A stretch of DNA of 31,831 nucleotides from Bacillota bacterium (lineage in GTDB: Bacteria; Bacillota; Desulfotomaculia; Desulfotomaculales; JAJYZD01). Below, piece by piece: positions 23,891 to 31,163 of the stretch. The stretch is taken from positions 1 to 31,831 of the forward strand of contig JAJYZD010000005.1 in assembly GCA_021800315.1 (NCBI GenBank), given 5' to 3'. Every line of letters starts with the position of its first letter. The first letter of the stretch is position 1. Under the pieces are notes generated by a model. That model was given only the letters and a program-made list of their open reading frames with translations. It was not told the DNA's origin and searched no databases. The translations under genes were made by a program, and so were the position numbers.

Positions 23891-24757
23891 TCACACGTGT
23901 CCTTCCCGGACGGCCTTCTCCAGGGACCGCCGGGTGAACACCCGCACCAGGTCCCGCCGGTACTCCGCGGAGCCGCGGATGTCGGAAATAGGGCGGCACT
24001 CGGAAGCCGCCACCCGCCCGGCCTCCTCCGCCAGTTCGGTGGTGAATTCCCGGCCGTAAAGCGTTTTGGCGGCCTCGCCCGCCAAAAACGGCACCGGTGC
24101 CACCGCCCCCAGGACGATGCGCGCGTCTTTCACCGTCGGGCCCTCCATGGTCACGGCCGCCGCCACGCCCACGACCGCCAAGGCTCCCGAACGGCGCAGG
24201 CCGAACTTCAGGTAGGTGCTGCCGGTGGTCTTCTGCTCCGGCACCACCACCCCGGTGAGGATTTCCCCGGGCGCCAGGCTCGTTCGGCCGGGCCCCAGGA
24301 ACAAATCCGAAAGCGGGAATTCCCGTTCACCCGCCGGGCCGGTCACCCGGACCCGGGCGTTAAGCGCGATGAATATGGGGGGCAGGTCGGCCGAGGGCAC
24401 GGCGCTCACCAGATTCCCCCCCATGGTGCCGGTGTGGCGGATCTGGTTGTTGGCCATCTGGTGGGCCGCACCGGCTATCGACGGGTAAGTCGCCTGGATC
24501 ACGGGCGAGTTGATCAGTTCGTTCAAGGTAACCCGCGATCCGATGAACAGCCCGCCGGAGCCCGTTCCGATCTCCTTGAGACCGTCCAGATTCTTCAGGG
24601 ATACAAGTGCCTCGGGCGAAAGCAGTCCCTGTTTCATCTTCACCATCAGGTCGGTGCCCCCGGCAATCACCCTGGCCGTCCCTCGGGAGCGGACCAGAAG
24701 TTCCACGGCCTCCTCCTTTGTATCGGGCGCATAGTAGGCAAAGTCGGGCAAATACAA
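23891..24757 (-). CDS. FAD-binding subunit, xanthine dehydrogenase family (CoxM type)
   Basis: A 288-residue flavin subunit. The frame is open to a GTG at 24790, but TTG at 24757 gives the usual family beginning MYLPDFAYYAP and has GGGGGG 8 bases upstream. FAD motifs: VIAGGTDLM (30-38) and HTGTMGGNL (108-116). Classical 4-hydroxybenzoyl-CoA reductase beta subunits carry about 40 extra residues with four cysteines binding a [4Fe-4S] cluster just after this second motif. Here the chain reads NLVSAVPSADLPPIFIALNA, and the whole protein has only one cysteine, so that cluster is absent. First gene of the operon FAD, FeS, Mo; gap of 116 bases to the FeS gene. Confidence 0.92.
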   Translation of the reverse strand: MYLPDFAYYAPDTKEEAVELLVRSRGTARVIAGGTDLMVKMKQGLLSPEALVSLKNLDGLKEIGTGSGGLFIGSRVTLNELINSPVIQATYPSIAGAAHQMANNQIRHTGTMGGNLVSAVPSADLPPIFIALNARVRVTGPAGEREFPLSDLFLGPGRTSLAPGEILTGVVVPEQKTTGSTYLKFGLRRSGALAVVGVAAAVTMEGPTVKDARIVLGAVAPVPFLAGEAAKTLYGREFTTELAEEAGRVAASECRPISDIRGSAEYRRDLVRVFTRRSLEKAVREGHV

Positions 24758-24827
24758 AGCCGAAACCCCCCTCTCCGGCCGGCTTGACACCTGCGCGGTG
24801 TAACTTGCATTCCGGCCGTTCTACTGG

Positions 24828-24833
24828 ATTATA
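24828..24833 (-). promoter_or_regulatory. Putative -10 box of the Mo-enzyme operon
   Basis: A perfect TATAAT on the minus strand in a short AT-rich stretch about 70 bases before the TTG at 24757. No convincing -35 at 16-18 bases upstream (the sequence there is CCCC-rich), so activator-dependent transcription, for instance by a PucR regulator, is plausible. Confidence 0.4.
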
Positions 24834-24946
24834 CAATGTTTCGAACGGATTGGGGATAACCAAAACGGGTCAAAAATGGTTGGCCGCCCCCCGGGAGGTA
24901 TCACCCCAAGGGATTAGCCTTATACGATGGGAATTTATGGATAAGA

Positions 24947-24965
24947 CGCCGGCGTTTCGCCGGCG
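24947..24965 (-). terminator. Hairpin after the small orphan gene
   Basis: A perfect 8-bp stem (CGCCGGCG / CGCCGGCG, loop of three) 30 bases past the stop of the 24995-25330 gene, followed by TCTTAT on the minus strand. Confidence 0.45.
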
Positions 24966-24994
24966 CCCCGGGAGGGCCCCGCGGGTTGCTTTCG

Positions 24995-25330
24995 TCAGCT
25001 TCGCCGCGGATTCCTATACGGCTGCAGTCTCTTTTGGATATCTTCCAACGTGCCCCTTTGTTGCTTCAAGGCGGCCAGGTCGGCGAGGATGGCGGACAGG
25101 CTGAAAAGACCGCCGTCTTTCAGCAGGGAGACGACGGTCTTGCTATCCTGACAGGTGTTCACGGAAGAAGAGAGGGGAGAGAGCAGGGGATCCTTCTCCA
25201 GGGCTTCGCCCATGGCCTTCAGGTCACGTCCCGCTTTTTTTACCCGGGCGATGACCTCTTCGATCTGTTGGGTAAAAACCAATTCCAGGTACAATAGCTC
25301 CTTGAGTTCCTCTTTGTCCAACCAGGCCAC
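24995..25330 (-). CDS. Small helical protein of unknown function
   Basis: A 111-residue protein I do not recognise. GTG start at 25330 with GGAGG 5 bases upstream. The sequence is almost entirely helix-forming (EELKELLYLELVFTQQIEEV, DLAALKQQRGTLEDIQKRL), acidic at the N-terminus and basic at the C-terminus, with one cysteine and no membrane segment. It may be a coiled-coil or helical-bundle protein. It lies 238 bases upstream of the FAD subunit gene with a hairpin in between, so probably a separate transcript. Codon use and GC fit the catabolic block rather than the mobile region on its other side. Confidence 0.6.
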   Translation of the reverse strand: MAWLDKEELKELLYLELVFTQQIEEVIARVKKAGRDLKAMGEALEKDPLLSPLSSSVNTCQDSKTVVSLLKDGGLFSLSAILADLAALKQQRGTLEDIQKRLQPYRNPRRS

Positions 25331-25934
25331 CCCCGCCTCCGTCCCATATTATGCAAACGGGTTCAGATTTTCCAACAGACCACCTGTCCCCGCGGGGCGC
25401 CGGCAGACGATGAAAACGCCTGGCAATGCAACGGTCGTTAACGGGTAAGCCGGACCCGGCCCTTCGCGCCCGGTCCCCGCCGGCGCAGGTGGCGGCGACA
25501 GCCATGGTCCATAGCGCAAAAGTCCTGTGTTAAAGCAGGCGGCCCCTTTCGAGGCCAACCCAACAATGAACGGCTCGTGTGGTGTTCCCGCAAATAGGGG
25601 GATAGGATATCACAATGATAGAACTTCTGTAAAATCAAGGCCGGACGGGTATATACATAAAAATGGAAATCCAGAACAGTCCAAGGAAAACCCAATGAAA
25701 TCAAGGGTCGGGAAAGTGGTCCATGCAATGCGGTGCACAACGGTGCACAAGCTGGACTGGCAATTTCGGCGGTCTGGGGGGGGAGGGAAGGAGGGCGCGG
25801 TGCAAAAATCGGCCGGCGGGACTGTAACGTATCGCCTGATATAGTTGCTAAGTATCTTACTTTTGAGGTGGCATAACCAAGCGGAATCCCAAGGGCCCGG
25901 TGGTTCAACCGGGCCCGGATTACATACCTCAGCG
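25331..25934. other. 600-base region without a supported gene
   Basis: Open frames on both strands here have poor, low-complexity translations and no good start sites. Visible features: a perfect tandem 10-bp repeat (CGGTGCACAA at 25731-25740 and 25741-25750) and the hairpin at 25893-25916. This is the junction between catabolic genes and accessory DNA. Confidence 0.55.
25893..25916 (-). terminator. Hairpin after the antitoxin gene
   Basis: A perfect 9-bp stem (GGGCCCGGT / ACCGGGCCC, 6-base loop) 19 bases downstream of the stop at 25935. The T-tract is poor. Symmetric, so it may act on either strand. Confidence 0.5.
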
Positions 25935-26243
25935 TCAACGTGTGAGCAACCCAGCCTTAATGTTGCGACGTGGCAATATCTCCAGTTTTAGGTCCAGAGC
26001 CCGAAGAACCTTAATAACCGTAGCCAGGTTCCCAATTTGGGCGGTTTCCAAACGAGACACTTGGGCCTGAGTAATTCCCGCTTGGTGGGCGAGAGTTTCC
26101 TGACTCCAGCCGCGATTAAGCCTCTCCTGTATTACAGAGCGCGCTATTTGGTAATACGGCTCATCTTCCGCAAGCGCGTCCAGGAGTTCATCGTCGTCTT
26201 TAATCATTTCGGCGTAATCGCGCATAGTATAAAATTCTGTCAC
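25935..26243 (-). CDS. XRE-family antitoxin (HigA-like)
   Basis: A 102-residue protein with a Cro/C1-type helix-turn-helix at about 38-90 (RGWSQETLAHQAGITQAQVS, then NLATVIKVLRALDLKLEI). Its start codon overlaps the end of the upstream RelE/HigB-like gene by 4 bases, the usual layout of toxin-first HigBA pairs. The N-terminal 35 residues are acidic (IKDDDELLDALAEDEPYY), a likely toxin-neutralising segment. It should repress its own promoter (candidate at 26674-26701). Confidence 0.85.
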   Translation of the reverse strand: MTEFYTMRDYAEMIKDDDELLDALAEDEPYYQIARSVIQERLNRGWSQETLAHQAGITQAQVSRLETAQIGNLATVIKVLRALDLKLEILPRRNIKAGLLTR

Positions 26244-26515
26244 GTCAGATTGCCCCTTTCTTTCTCCTCTTTTTCTTTCTTTTTCCGTAGGTACTCATAG
26301 TAAGATCTATCGGCATTAGCAATCTCCGATTGGGGGACTTTATCGGTCGTCTTTCGAAACCCGTTTGTTAAAAGGAATTTGCCTTCAACAAGAGTGAAAA
26401 ATAAGACACGTTCCTGTTGGCCAGCGAAAATAATTCTTAGTTCACATAAGTTCTCCTTGCTTCCCCATATTCGATGAATATACTGATCCGGCAGATTGAG
26501 TCCGAATTCATTCAA
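26240..26515 (-). CDS. RelE/HigB (phage Gp49)-like toxin, possibly N-terminally truncated
   Basis: A 91-residue frame with a TTG start. The core matches Gp49/HigB mRNA interferases: LCELRIIFAGQQERVLFFTL, then LLTNGFRKTTDKVPQSEIANA, and a Lys/Glu-rich tail. The family normally has about 25 more residues. The same frame continues upstream as TVKVIRNLKLLNEFGLN, which also looks like the family, until a TAA at 26558-26560. There is no ATG in that stretch and no ribosome binding site before the TTG. So the toxin is either broken by this stop or starts at an unusual codon. It overlaps the antitoxin gene by 4 bases. Confidence 0.65.
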   Translation of the reverse strand: MNEFGLNLPDQYIHRIWGSKENLCELRIIFAGQQERVLFFTLVEGKFLLTNGFRKTTDKVPQSEIANADRSYYEYLRKKKEKEEKERGNLT

Positions 26516-26557
26516 CAGTTTTAGGTTACGAATAACCTTTACTGTAACCTTTTTGGT

Positions 26558-26656
26558 TTAGTGGCTTTGAAGGTATGTAATAGTCTCTATTGTAAGAATG
26601 ATTTTATCACAATTGGCTACGGCAGATAAAATCTCTTGGCGAGTTAAGTTGCTCAT
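26558..26656 (-). other. 32-codon open frame upstream of the toxin core, same frame
   Basis: ATG at 26656 behind a good promoter, ending at the TAA that precedes the toxin core. It is in the same frame as the toxin, so it may be the toxin's severed 5' end or a short leader peptide. Its sequence (begins MSNLTRQEIL) does not clearly match the toxin family. Confidence 0.3.
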
Positions 26657-26673
26657 TCAGATCACCCAAACCC

Positions 26674-26701
26674 ATTATATCAAATTTGGCATAGAAGTCA
26701 A
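26674..26701 (-). promoter_or_regulatory. Promoter of the toxin-antitoxin pair
   Basis: Minus strand: TTGACT (26696-26701), 16-base spacer, TATAAT (26674-26679). The best sigma-A promoter match in the window; it reads toward the HigBA-type genes. Confidence 0.7.
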
Positions 26702-26724
26702 GAGCAGAACAGGAGGTATTCAGC

Positions 26725-27183
26725 ATGATCTACACCTTCCCCCGGTCCGCCGAGTTTTTTCAGCCCGCCGGCTTAGCCATGTCCACCGGCCTCTCCTCCC
26801 ATATCTGGGAAGAAATCCTCGTGAAGGAATTTATGGACAATGCCTTGGATGCCGTGGACGGCCTGGTTGACCCGGCGGTAACGATTCAGACCGGGGCCAC
26901 CCTGACCGTGACCGACAACGGGCCTGGTCTGGACCTGCAGGACTTCTCGGCTAAGATCTTGGATTTTTCGAGTAGCGTCTCAAGCAAGCTCGCCTGGCGA
27001 CGCCCGTCCAGGGGCTACCTGGGAAATGCCTGGCAGACCATTTTGGCCATTTCACACCAAATGTCTCCCGGTCGGCCTATAGTCATTGAATCTCAGGGCC
27101 AGCGAGTCAGTATTACGCTCCGACTGACTGGAGACGGTTTTGTCCAGGTCGAGCCGAAGTACTCAGTAGCTGTGAAATATTAA
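26725..27183 (+). pseudogene. Truncated GHKL (Bergerat-fold) ATPase
   Basis: A 152-residue frame with an AGGAGG site 10 bases upstream. Residues 30-115 carry the Bergerat fold: N-box EFMDNALDA (E35, N39), G1 box DNGPGL (64-69) and a glycine loop RGYLGNAWQTIL (96-107). This is the start of a topoisomerase VI B/MutL/gyrase-type ATPase; intact relatives have several hundred residues. The frame stops at 27183 just before TnpB-derived sequence, so the gene was probably cut by insertion or deletion. The exact family cannot be told from this fragment. A short stand-alone ATPase is possible but less likely. Confidence 0.65.
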
Positions 27184-27313
27184 ACCATCCGTTTAACACT
27201 ATTTTCCTGGGAGCTACTGGGTCTCACAGTGTAATTCCATTCTCCATGAAAGTCGTCTTTGTTCAAGGTCAGAGCCTCCATTCTTTCGTCTGATATCTTT
27301 ATTCCTTTTTCGT

Positions 27314-27676
27314 ACAAGCCTGTCAACCTGGGCCCGGGGCGAGTTGCAGGACCACCTGAAAGAGGATCTGGAGTGGCTGGCCGCCAACGTGGATTATGTG
27401 GTACCGGAATACACCAGCCAGGAGTGTACGGTATGCGACCATGTCGATCCGGAAAACCGGAACGGCAAGACTTTCAAGTGTACTCGTTGCGGTCACAAGG
27501 AGGATGCCGACATCAACGCGGCCAAGAATATCGAAAAACGTTTTTTCGATGCCGAGTTGCGTGATTGCCACGAAGTATTTCTGGAATCACAATTTGCGCC
27601 GACAAAAGGTCCTGGAACTGCTCCTGCAAAGGGCAGCCCGGAACCAAGCGGCGTAACTAACAACCATGAAGCGTAA
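27314..27676 (+). pseudogene. TnpB (IS200/IS605 family) C-terminal remnant
   Basis: The last 110-120 residues of a TnpB/IS1341-type RNA-guided nuclease. The frame runs through SLSTWARGELQDHLKEDLEW, then the zinc ribbon TSQECTVCDHVDP..FKCTRCGHKEDADINAAKN, whose last aspartate belongs to the RuvC-III motif. The whole N-terminal domain and the RuvC-I/II motifs are missing, so it cannot be an active nuclease. Codons upstream of the in-frame TTG at 27344 still match the family, which shows this is a fragment and not a short gene. It is followed by a well-preserved right end. Confidence 0.85.
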
Positions 27677-27760
27677 AGTCACCTCCAGCTTTCTAAAAAG
27701 AGCGGAGGTGCCCCGTAGCAGAGGACGGAAGCTCCGTCCTTCAGGACGGGGAGTCTTCAC
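27677..27760 (+). mobile_element. Right end of the IS605-like element / omega-RNA scaffold region
   Basis: Two nested hairpins follow the TnpB stop: CACCTCC..GGAGGTG (27680-27686 with 27704-27710) and CCGTCC TTCA GGACGG (27734-27749), then GGGAGTCTTCAC, typical of IS605/IS1341 right ends. In active elements this region is the scaffold of the guide RNA and the next about 20 bases are the guide. Here the flank is topoisomerase III sequence. Confidence 0.65.
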
Positions 27761-27763
27761 ACG

Positions 27764-28816
27764 GCCGAGACCTACCGGCGGATGTGGCTACGGTGAACAA
27801 GTACCCGGTGAATGCCCAACCGCCGCTACGGGCTGACGGCCAAGCAGACCATGGACGCCGCGCAGGCCCTGTACGAGCGGCACAAACTGCTCACGTATCC
27901 TCGCACCTACAGCCGGCACCTGACTTCTTCCCTGGCTGGCACCTTGCCGGAGCGCGTGGCCGCCGTCACGGCAACCAAGGAGTATCCCACACTCCGCCGA
28001 GCACCAGGTTGACGGACAAACGGTTCGTGGACGACAGCAAGGTGACGGATCACCACGCTATCATCCCGACCACCGTCCGGCCGGACTTGGGGATTCTCAC
28101 CAAAGATGAGCGGGCCGTCTATGACCTGGTGGCCCGCCGGTTCCTGGCGGCCTTCTTTCCGCCCTATCGGTACCGGCAGGTTACGGTCACCACCGTGGCC
28201 CGGGAGGAACCGTTCGTCTCCAAGGGCCGGACGGACCTGGCGGATCCTGTACGGACGGGACGAGGAGGAGGAAGCGGAGCCCGCCCTCCCGGCCCTGGCC
28301 GAGGGGCAGACGGTCAACCTGGACGGCGTTGAGGTCCAGGAGAAGACCACGAAGCCACCGAAACGCTTCTCCGAAGCCTCTCTCCTGGGCACCATGGAGA
28401 ACGCCGGCCGGCAGATCAAGGACGAGATCCTGGCCGAGATGTTGAAGGCAAAGGGAGGGATCGGCACCCCGGCCACCCGGGCGGCCATCATTGAGCGGCT
28501 GATCCAAGTGGGGTATATCGTCCGTCAGAAAAAGGACCTGGTGCCCAGCCAGAAAGGAGAAGCCATCATTGACCTGGTGGACGAGCGGTTGAAGTCGGCG
28601 GAACTGACGGCCCAATGGGAACATCGGCTCCTGGAGATTGAGCAGGGCGCCAGGCCGACTGGTTTCTGGTCGGGCATTGTAAGCATGACCCGGGAAATCG
28701 TCGAGGCCCTGAAGCAGCAGCCGCAGCGGACGGTACCCGGGCAGCAGGCCAGACCGGCGAAGACCAGGCAACCCGGCAGGACCAGGAAAAGCAGGGGAGC
28801 CAGGCGGGCGGGGTGA
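27764..28816 (+). pseudogene. topB: DNA topoisomerase III (TopB) remnant, frameshifted
   Basis: The C-terminal half of a type IA topoisomerase, spread over two frames. Frame A (from 27812) gives RRYGLTAKQTMDAAQALYE and HKLLTYPRTYSRHL, ending at 28012 (the active-site region, YPRT). Frame B (about 28010-28237) gives KRFVDDSKVTDHHAIIPTTV and AVYDLVARRFLAAFFPPY. Frame A again (28238-28816) gives WRILYGRDEEEE, KPPKRFSEASLLGTMENAG, GIGTPATRAAIIERLI and a basic tail. At least one deletion (near 28010) and one frameshift (near 28238) break it; sequence at 27784-27820 suggests another internal deletion. The N-terminal TOPRIM part is missing. Topoisomerase III genes are common on conjugative elements, which fits the surroundings. 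Confidence 0.85.
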
Positions 28817-29177
28817 GGAAAATCCACCCCTGCTCATAGACTCGCTTCCACGGCCTGAAACATGGACGTAGATAGGACCTTTTGGATCCAAACTCCCAAG
28901 GTAGGCATCCCACAGCACCTCCGGCAAACCCGCGACTCAATTTCCAGTCCGTTAAGCCGCGCCAATACAGGCTTTTCCGATTGCCAGCCCTATCATGGCC
29001 CCTTAAAAGCAATGCTGGAGGCTGCTTTGAACTGACAGAAACCTACTCTGACCCGCAAGCCCAATAAAATCAAGACATTCCGACCTGGAAATTATCGCGC
29101 CCACCAAACGTTCGTATAAACGCATAGGAGAAGAGAGAGGGAGGAAGGAGAGAAGAAGAGGGGACCGAAAAAGAAGG
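28817..29177. other. 361-base region without a supported gene
   Basis: No convincing open frame. The right part (about 29127-29175) is an almost pure purine tract on the plus strand (AGGAGAAGAGAGAGGGAGGA and onward) just before the next frame. Possibly the decayed 5' region of the next gene. Confidence 0.4.
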
Positions 29178-29795
29178 GTGCGCCCTCTCCTTGGAGACGA
29201 CAGCCGCCTGGTACGTCATCCTGGAGGGACTGGGCTGCCGGATGGACCCCCCGACAGGTTATTTGCCGGGAAGGTCATACGGCACTACACCAAGGCCCTT
29301 CACCTCAGACTGGGCCACTGGGAAGGAAAGGAGTTGGTTTATGACTGGACCCGCCCGGTGTCCCGGGACGGGCGGGTGTGGACGGAGCCCGTAGGCCAAA
29401 CATTGGAGGAGGTGTGTAAATTTCCTATTAACCGATTCGTCCCCGGACAGGACATCAGCATCGCCGTTGGCGGCGCCGCCAGCCATTCCGCCGTGGTCAG
29501 TGAGATGGTTCATGGACGGGTGGAATCCGTGACGGAGAAGGTCGTCAAGATCATCGGCGACGACGGCCGGTCCTGCTGGTTCCCGAAGGCCGCCCTGGTC
29601 GAGCCGGAAAAGACCATCCCAGGGCTTTCTTACGACTGGTTCAAACTGGCCAGGTGGTTCCAGCCGAACCAGGACCAACAGCGGTGGATAGAGCGGCACA
29701 CGAGAGTGTCGGGGATATCGGCGCTGCCGCGGTCGCCGCGGTACTACCAACCGGCCGGGCCGGTCCAGGGCCAGGAGCAAGGGCTGGACCGGTAA
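29178..29795 (+). CDS. Unrecognised protein, start uncertain
   Basis: An open frame of 205 residues with a GTG at its start and no clear ribosome binding site. Residues from about 32 on look like real protein (VIRHYTKALHLRLGHWEGKE, SRDGRVWTEPVGQTLEEVCK, RVESVTEKVVKIIGDDGRSC, LSYDWFKLARWFQPNQDQQR). The first 30 residues are Arg/Gly/Pro-rich and may be out of frame: another frame at 29191-29270 gives WYVILEGLGCRMDPPTGYLP, which looks more natural. So there may be a frameshift near 29270, as in the neighbouring pseudogenes. No known domain seen. The C-terminus becomes low-complexity. Confidence 0.4.
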   Translation: MRPLLGDDSRLVRHPGGTGLPDGPPDRLFAGKVIRHYTKALHLRLGHWEGKELVYDWTRPVSRDGRVWTEPVGQTLEEVCKFPINRFVPGQDISIAVGGAASHSAVVSEMVHGRVESVTEKVVKIIGDDGRSCWFPKAALVEPEKTIPGLSYDWFKLARWFQPNQDQQRWIERHTRVSGISALPRSPRYYQPAGPVQGQEQGLDR

Positions 29796-29943
29796 GACGG
29801 ACGGGGCCCGCGGTCAGACCCACCCGCCCGGTGCCAGCGGGATGGGCCACACTGCTGGCCCCCAGCCGGTGCGCCAGGGCCAGCGCCGTAAGCCGCGTGG
29901 CCCACGCGCCAGGGGGAGCAGGCGGGGCTGGAAGAAAAAAGGC

Positions 29944-29987
29944 TTGCGGATTAATGGGCGGGGCGTTATACTGTAGTTATACTGTAG
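29944..29987 (+). promoter_or_regulatory. Promoter with tandem 11-bp repeat for the zeta-toxin pair
   Basis: TTGCGG (29944-29949), 17-base spacer, TATACT (29967-29972). The -10 lies inside a perfect tandem repeat TTATACTGTAG (29966-29976 and 29977-29987), so a second TATACT sits 11 bases on. The repeat is a likely operator for autoregulation. Confidence 0.6.
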
Positions 29988-30029
29988 GGAAAGGGCAGTA
30001 CCCATTGGACATCGGAAGGGGTGTTCGTA

Positions 30030-30266
30030 ATGAATAAGAGTGTTTGGGATATGACCAAGGAGGAACTGGAAGCCATGTTGGCTACCGCTGCCCAAAGAGA
30101 GATTGCCAGGCACCACGCGGCGGGCCGACCGACCGCACATGGTGATGACAAAGGCGTATTCTTGCTCCATCCGGACGGCACAAAAGAATATGTCAAACTG
30201 TACAATGTGCCCAGAGTTGTAAAACGAGTTCGTGTTGGTCACTATGAAGAATTAGACAGGGTATAA
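30030..30266 (+). CDS. Small protein, candidate antitoxin of the zeta-type toxin
   Basis: A 78-residue protein; ATG at 30030 with GAAGGGG 8 bases upstream (an earlier GTG at 30021 is less well placed). No helix-turn-helix or known epsilon/PezA antitoxin fold is visible. Visible parts: an N-terminal helix (MTKEELEAMLATAAQREIAR), a flexible His/Gly-rich middle, and a likely beta hairpin (KGVFLLHPDGTKEYVKLYNV). It ends 3 bases before the zeta-type toxin gene, so the two are translated together. By position it should be the antidote. Confidence 0.7.
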   Translation: MNKSVWDMTKEELEAMLATAAQREIARHHAAGRPTAHGDDKGVFLLHPDGTKEYVKLYNVPRVVKRVRVGHYEELDRV

Positions 30267-30269
30267 GCA

Positions 30270-30938
30270 ATGAGTGCCGAGCAGCAACCGGTACTATGGA
30301 CATTTGGCGGACCAAATGGTTCCGGTAAGAGTTTTATTACTAATAACTTTCATGCGAGCGATCCAGATATTCAAAATAACTACATAAACGCCGACGTGAT
30401 AGCGAAAGAACGCAATATAAGCAACCTGGAAGCGGCGAATATAGCTCAAACCCAGCGTGAAGCCGCTTTATTGGCTCGGAAATCATTTGCCATGGAAACT
30501 GTCTTGTCTATGCCAGATAAAATTGACATTATGTATCGTGCCAAGAGTTTAGGTTATGAGGTAAGGCTAGTCTTCGTTACCACACAGGATCCTAATATCA
30601 ATGTCCGCCGCGTTAGACAACGATACCAAGATGGTGGCCATAATGTTCCAACTGAAAAGATTTTTTCTCGGTACGAACGAAGTATGAGATATTTACCACA
30701 GGCAGTCAACATAGCAGATAAAGCATATATTTTCAATAATTCGTTTAAGAACCCGGTCTTAATTGCCGAAAAGACCAAAGAAAAGGGCATTATAATTTAC
30801 GAGCAGGATCAGCCAAGCAAATGGACGCGAGAAAATATTATTACATTGTTAGGCATTACAAGAGAGGATGAGCAGCACAGAAGATATTATGTGCCAAGGG
30901 ATAGGAAATGGGAATATTCTGATGATAGGGACAGATAA
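30270..30938 (+). CDS. Zeta-toxin-family kinase
   Basis: A 222-residue P-loop protein. Walker A FGGPNGSGKSFI (residues 12-23), then NADVIAKERN (substrate-loop aspartate), KSFAMETVLS (the glutamate-containing motif of zeta proteins), and the Arg-rich NVRRVRQRYQDGGHNVP typical of the lid. Zeta toxins phosphorylate UDP-N-acetylglucosamine and block wall synthesis; this branch of stand-alone chromosomal zeta-like proteins is less well studied and other nucleotide sugars are possible. It is more AT-rich than the catabolic genes, a sign of transfer. Directly follows the 78-residue partner and ends in a clean terminator. Confidence 0.87.
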   Translation: MSAEQQPVLWTFGGPNGSGKSFITNNFHASDPDIQNNYINADVIAKERNISNLEAANIAQTQREAALLARKSFAMETVLSMPDKIDIMYRAKSLGYEVRLVFVTTQDPNINVRRVRQRYQDGGHNVPTEKIFSRYERSMRYLPQAVNIADKAYIFNNSFKNPVLIAEKTKEKGIIIYEQDQPSKWTRENIITLLGITREDEQHRRYYVPRDRKWEYSDDRDR

Positions 30939-30939
30939 C

Positions 30940-30966
30940 CCGGCAACGTAGCCGGCTATTTTTTTT
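30940..30966 (+). terminator. Rho-independent terminator of the zeta-toxin pair
   Basis: CCGGC / GCCGG stem (30940-30944 with 30951-30955) followed by a run of nine T residues (30959-30966 plus flank), directly after the stop codon at 30936-30938. Confidence 0.85.
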
Positions 30967-31163
30967 GCCTCCTACATCTTGTGTTCATTCGGGGCAGTAT
31001 AATGTTGTGAACTGGCGGAGGTCTCAGAGCCCCTATTTTCGCTACCCATAACAATACGCTATCGGTCAAATTGTTCTGCACTGCCGACCTGGCCACCGCT
31101 CAAGGGTTGCTTTTTTTTGAGTAAAAAAACATCTGACCGGCCTTGAAAGAAGGACAGCGAATC

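Noticed and set aside
20969..24757. Calling the Mo enzyme hcrABC outright
   Set aside because: The FAD subunit lacks the [4Fe-4S] insertion that marks 4-hydroxybenzoyl-CoA reductase, so a firm gene symbol is not justified.
25866..25925. tRNA-like look (GAGGTGGCATAACCAAGCGG, then GGTTCAACC between GC arms)
   Set aside because: The arms do not fold into an acceptor stem, no anticodon arm can be drawn, and the T-arm-like part is better explained as a simple 9-bp hairpin.
25438..25938. 166-codon minus-strand and 105-codon plus-strand open frames
   Set aside because: Both have low-quality composition, no ribosome binding site and no recognisable motif; they overlap each other and the hairpin at 25893-25916.
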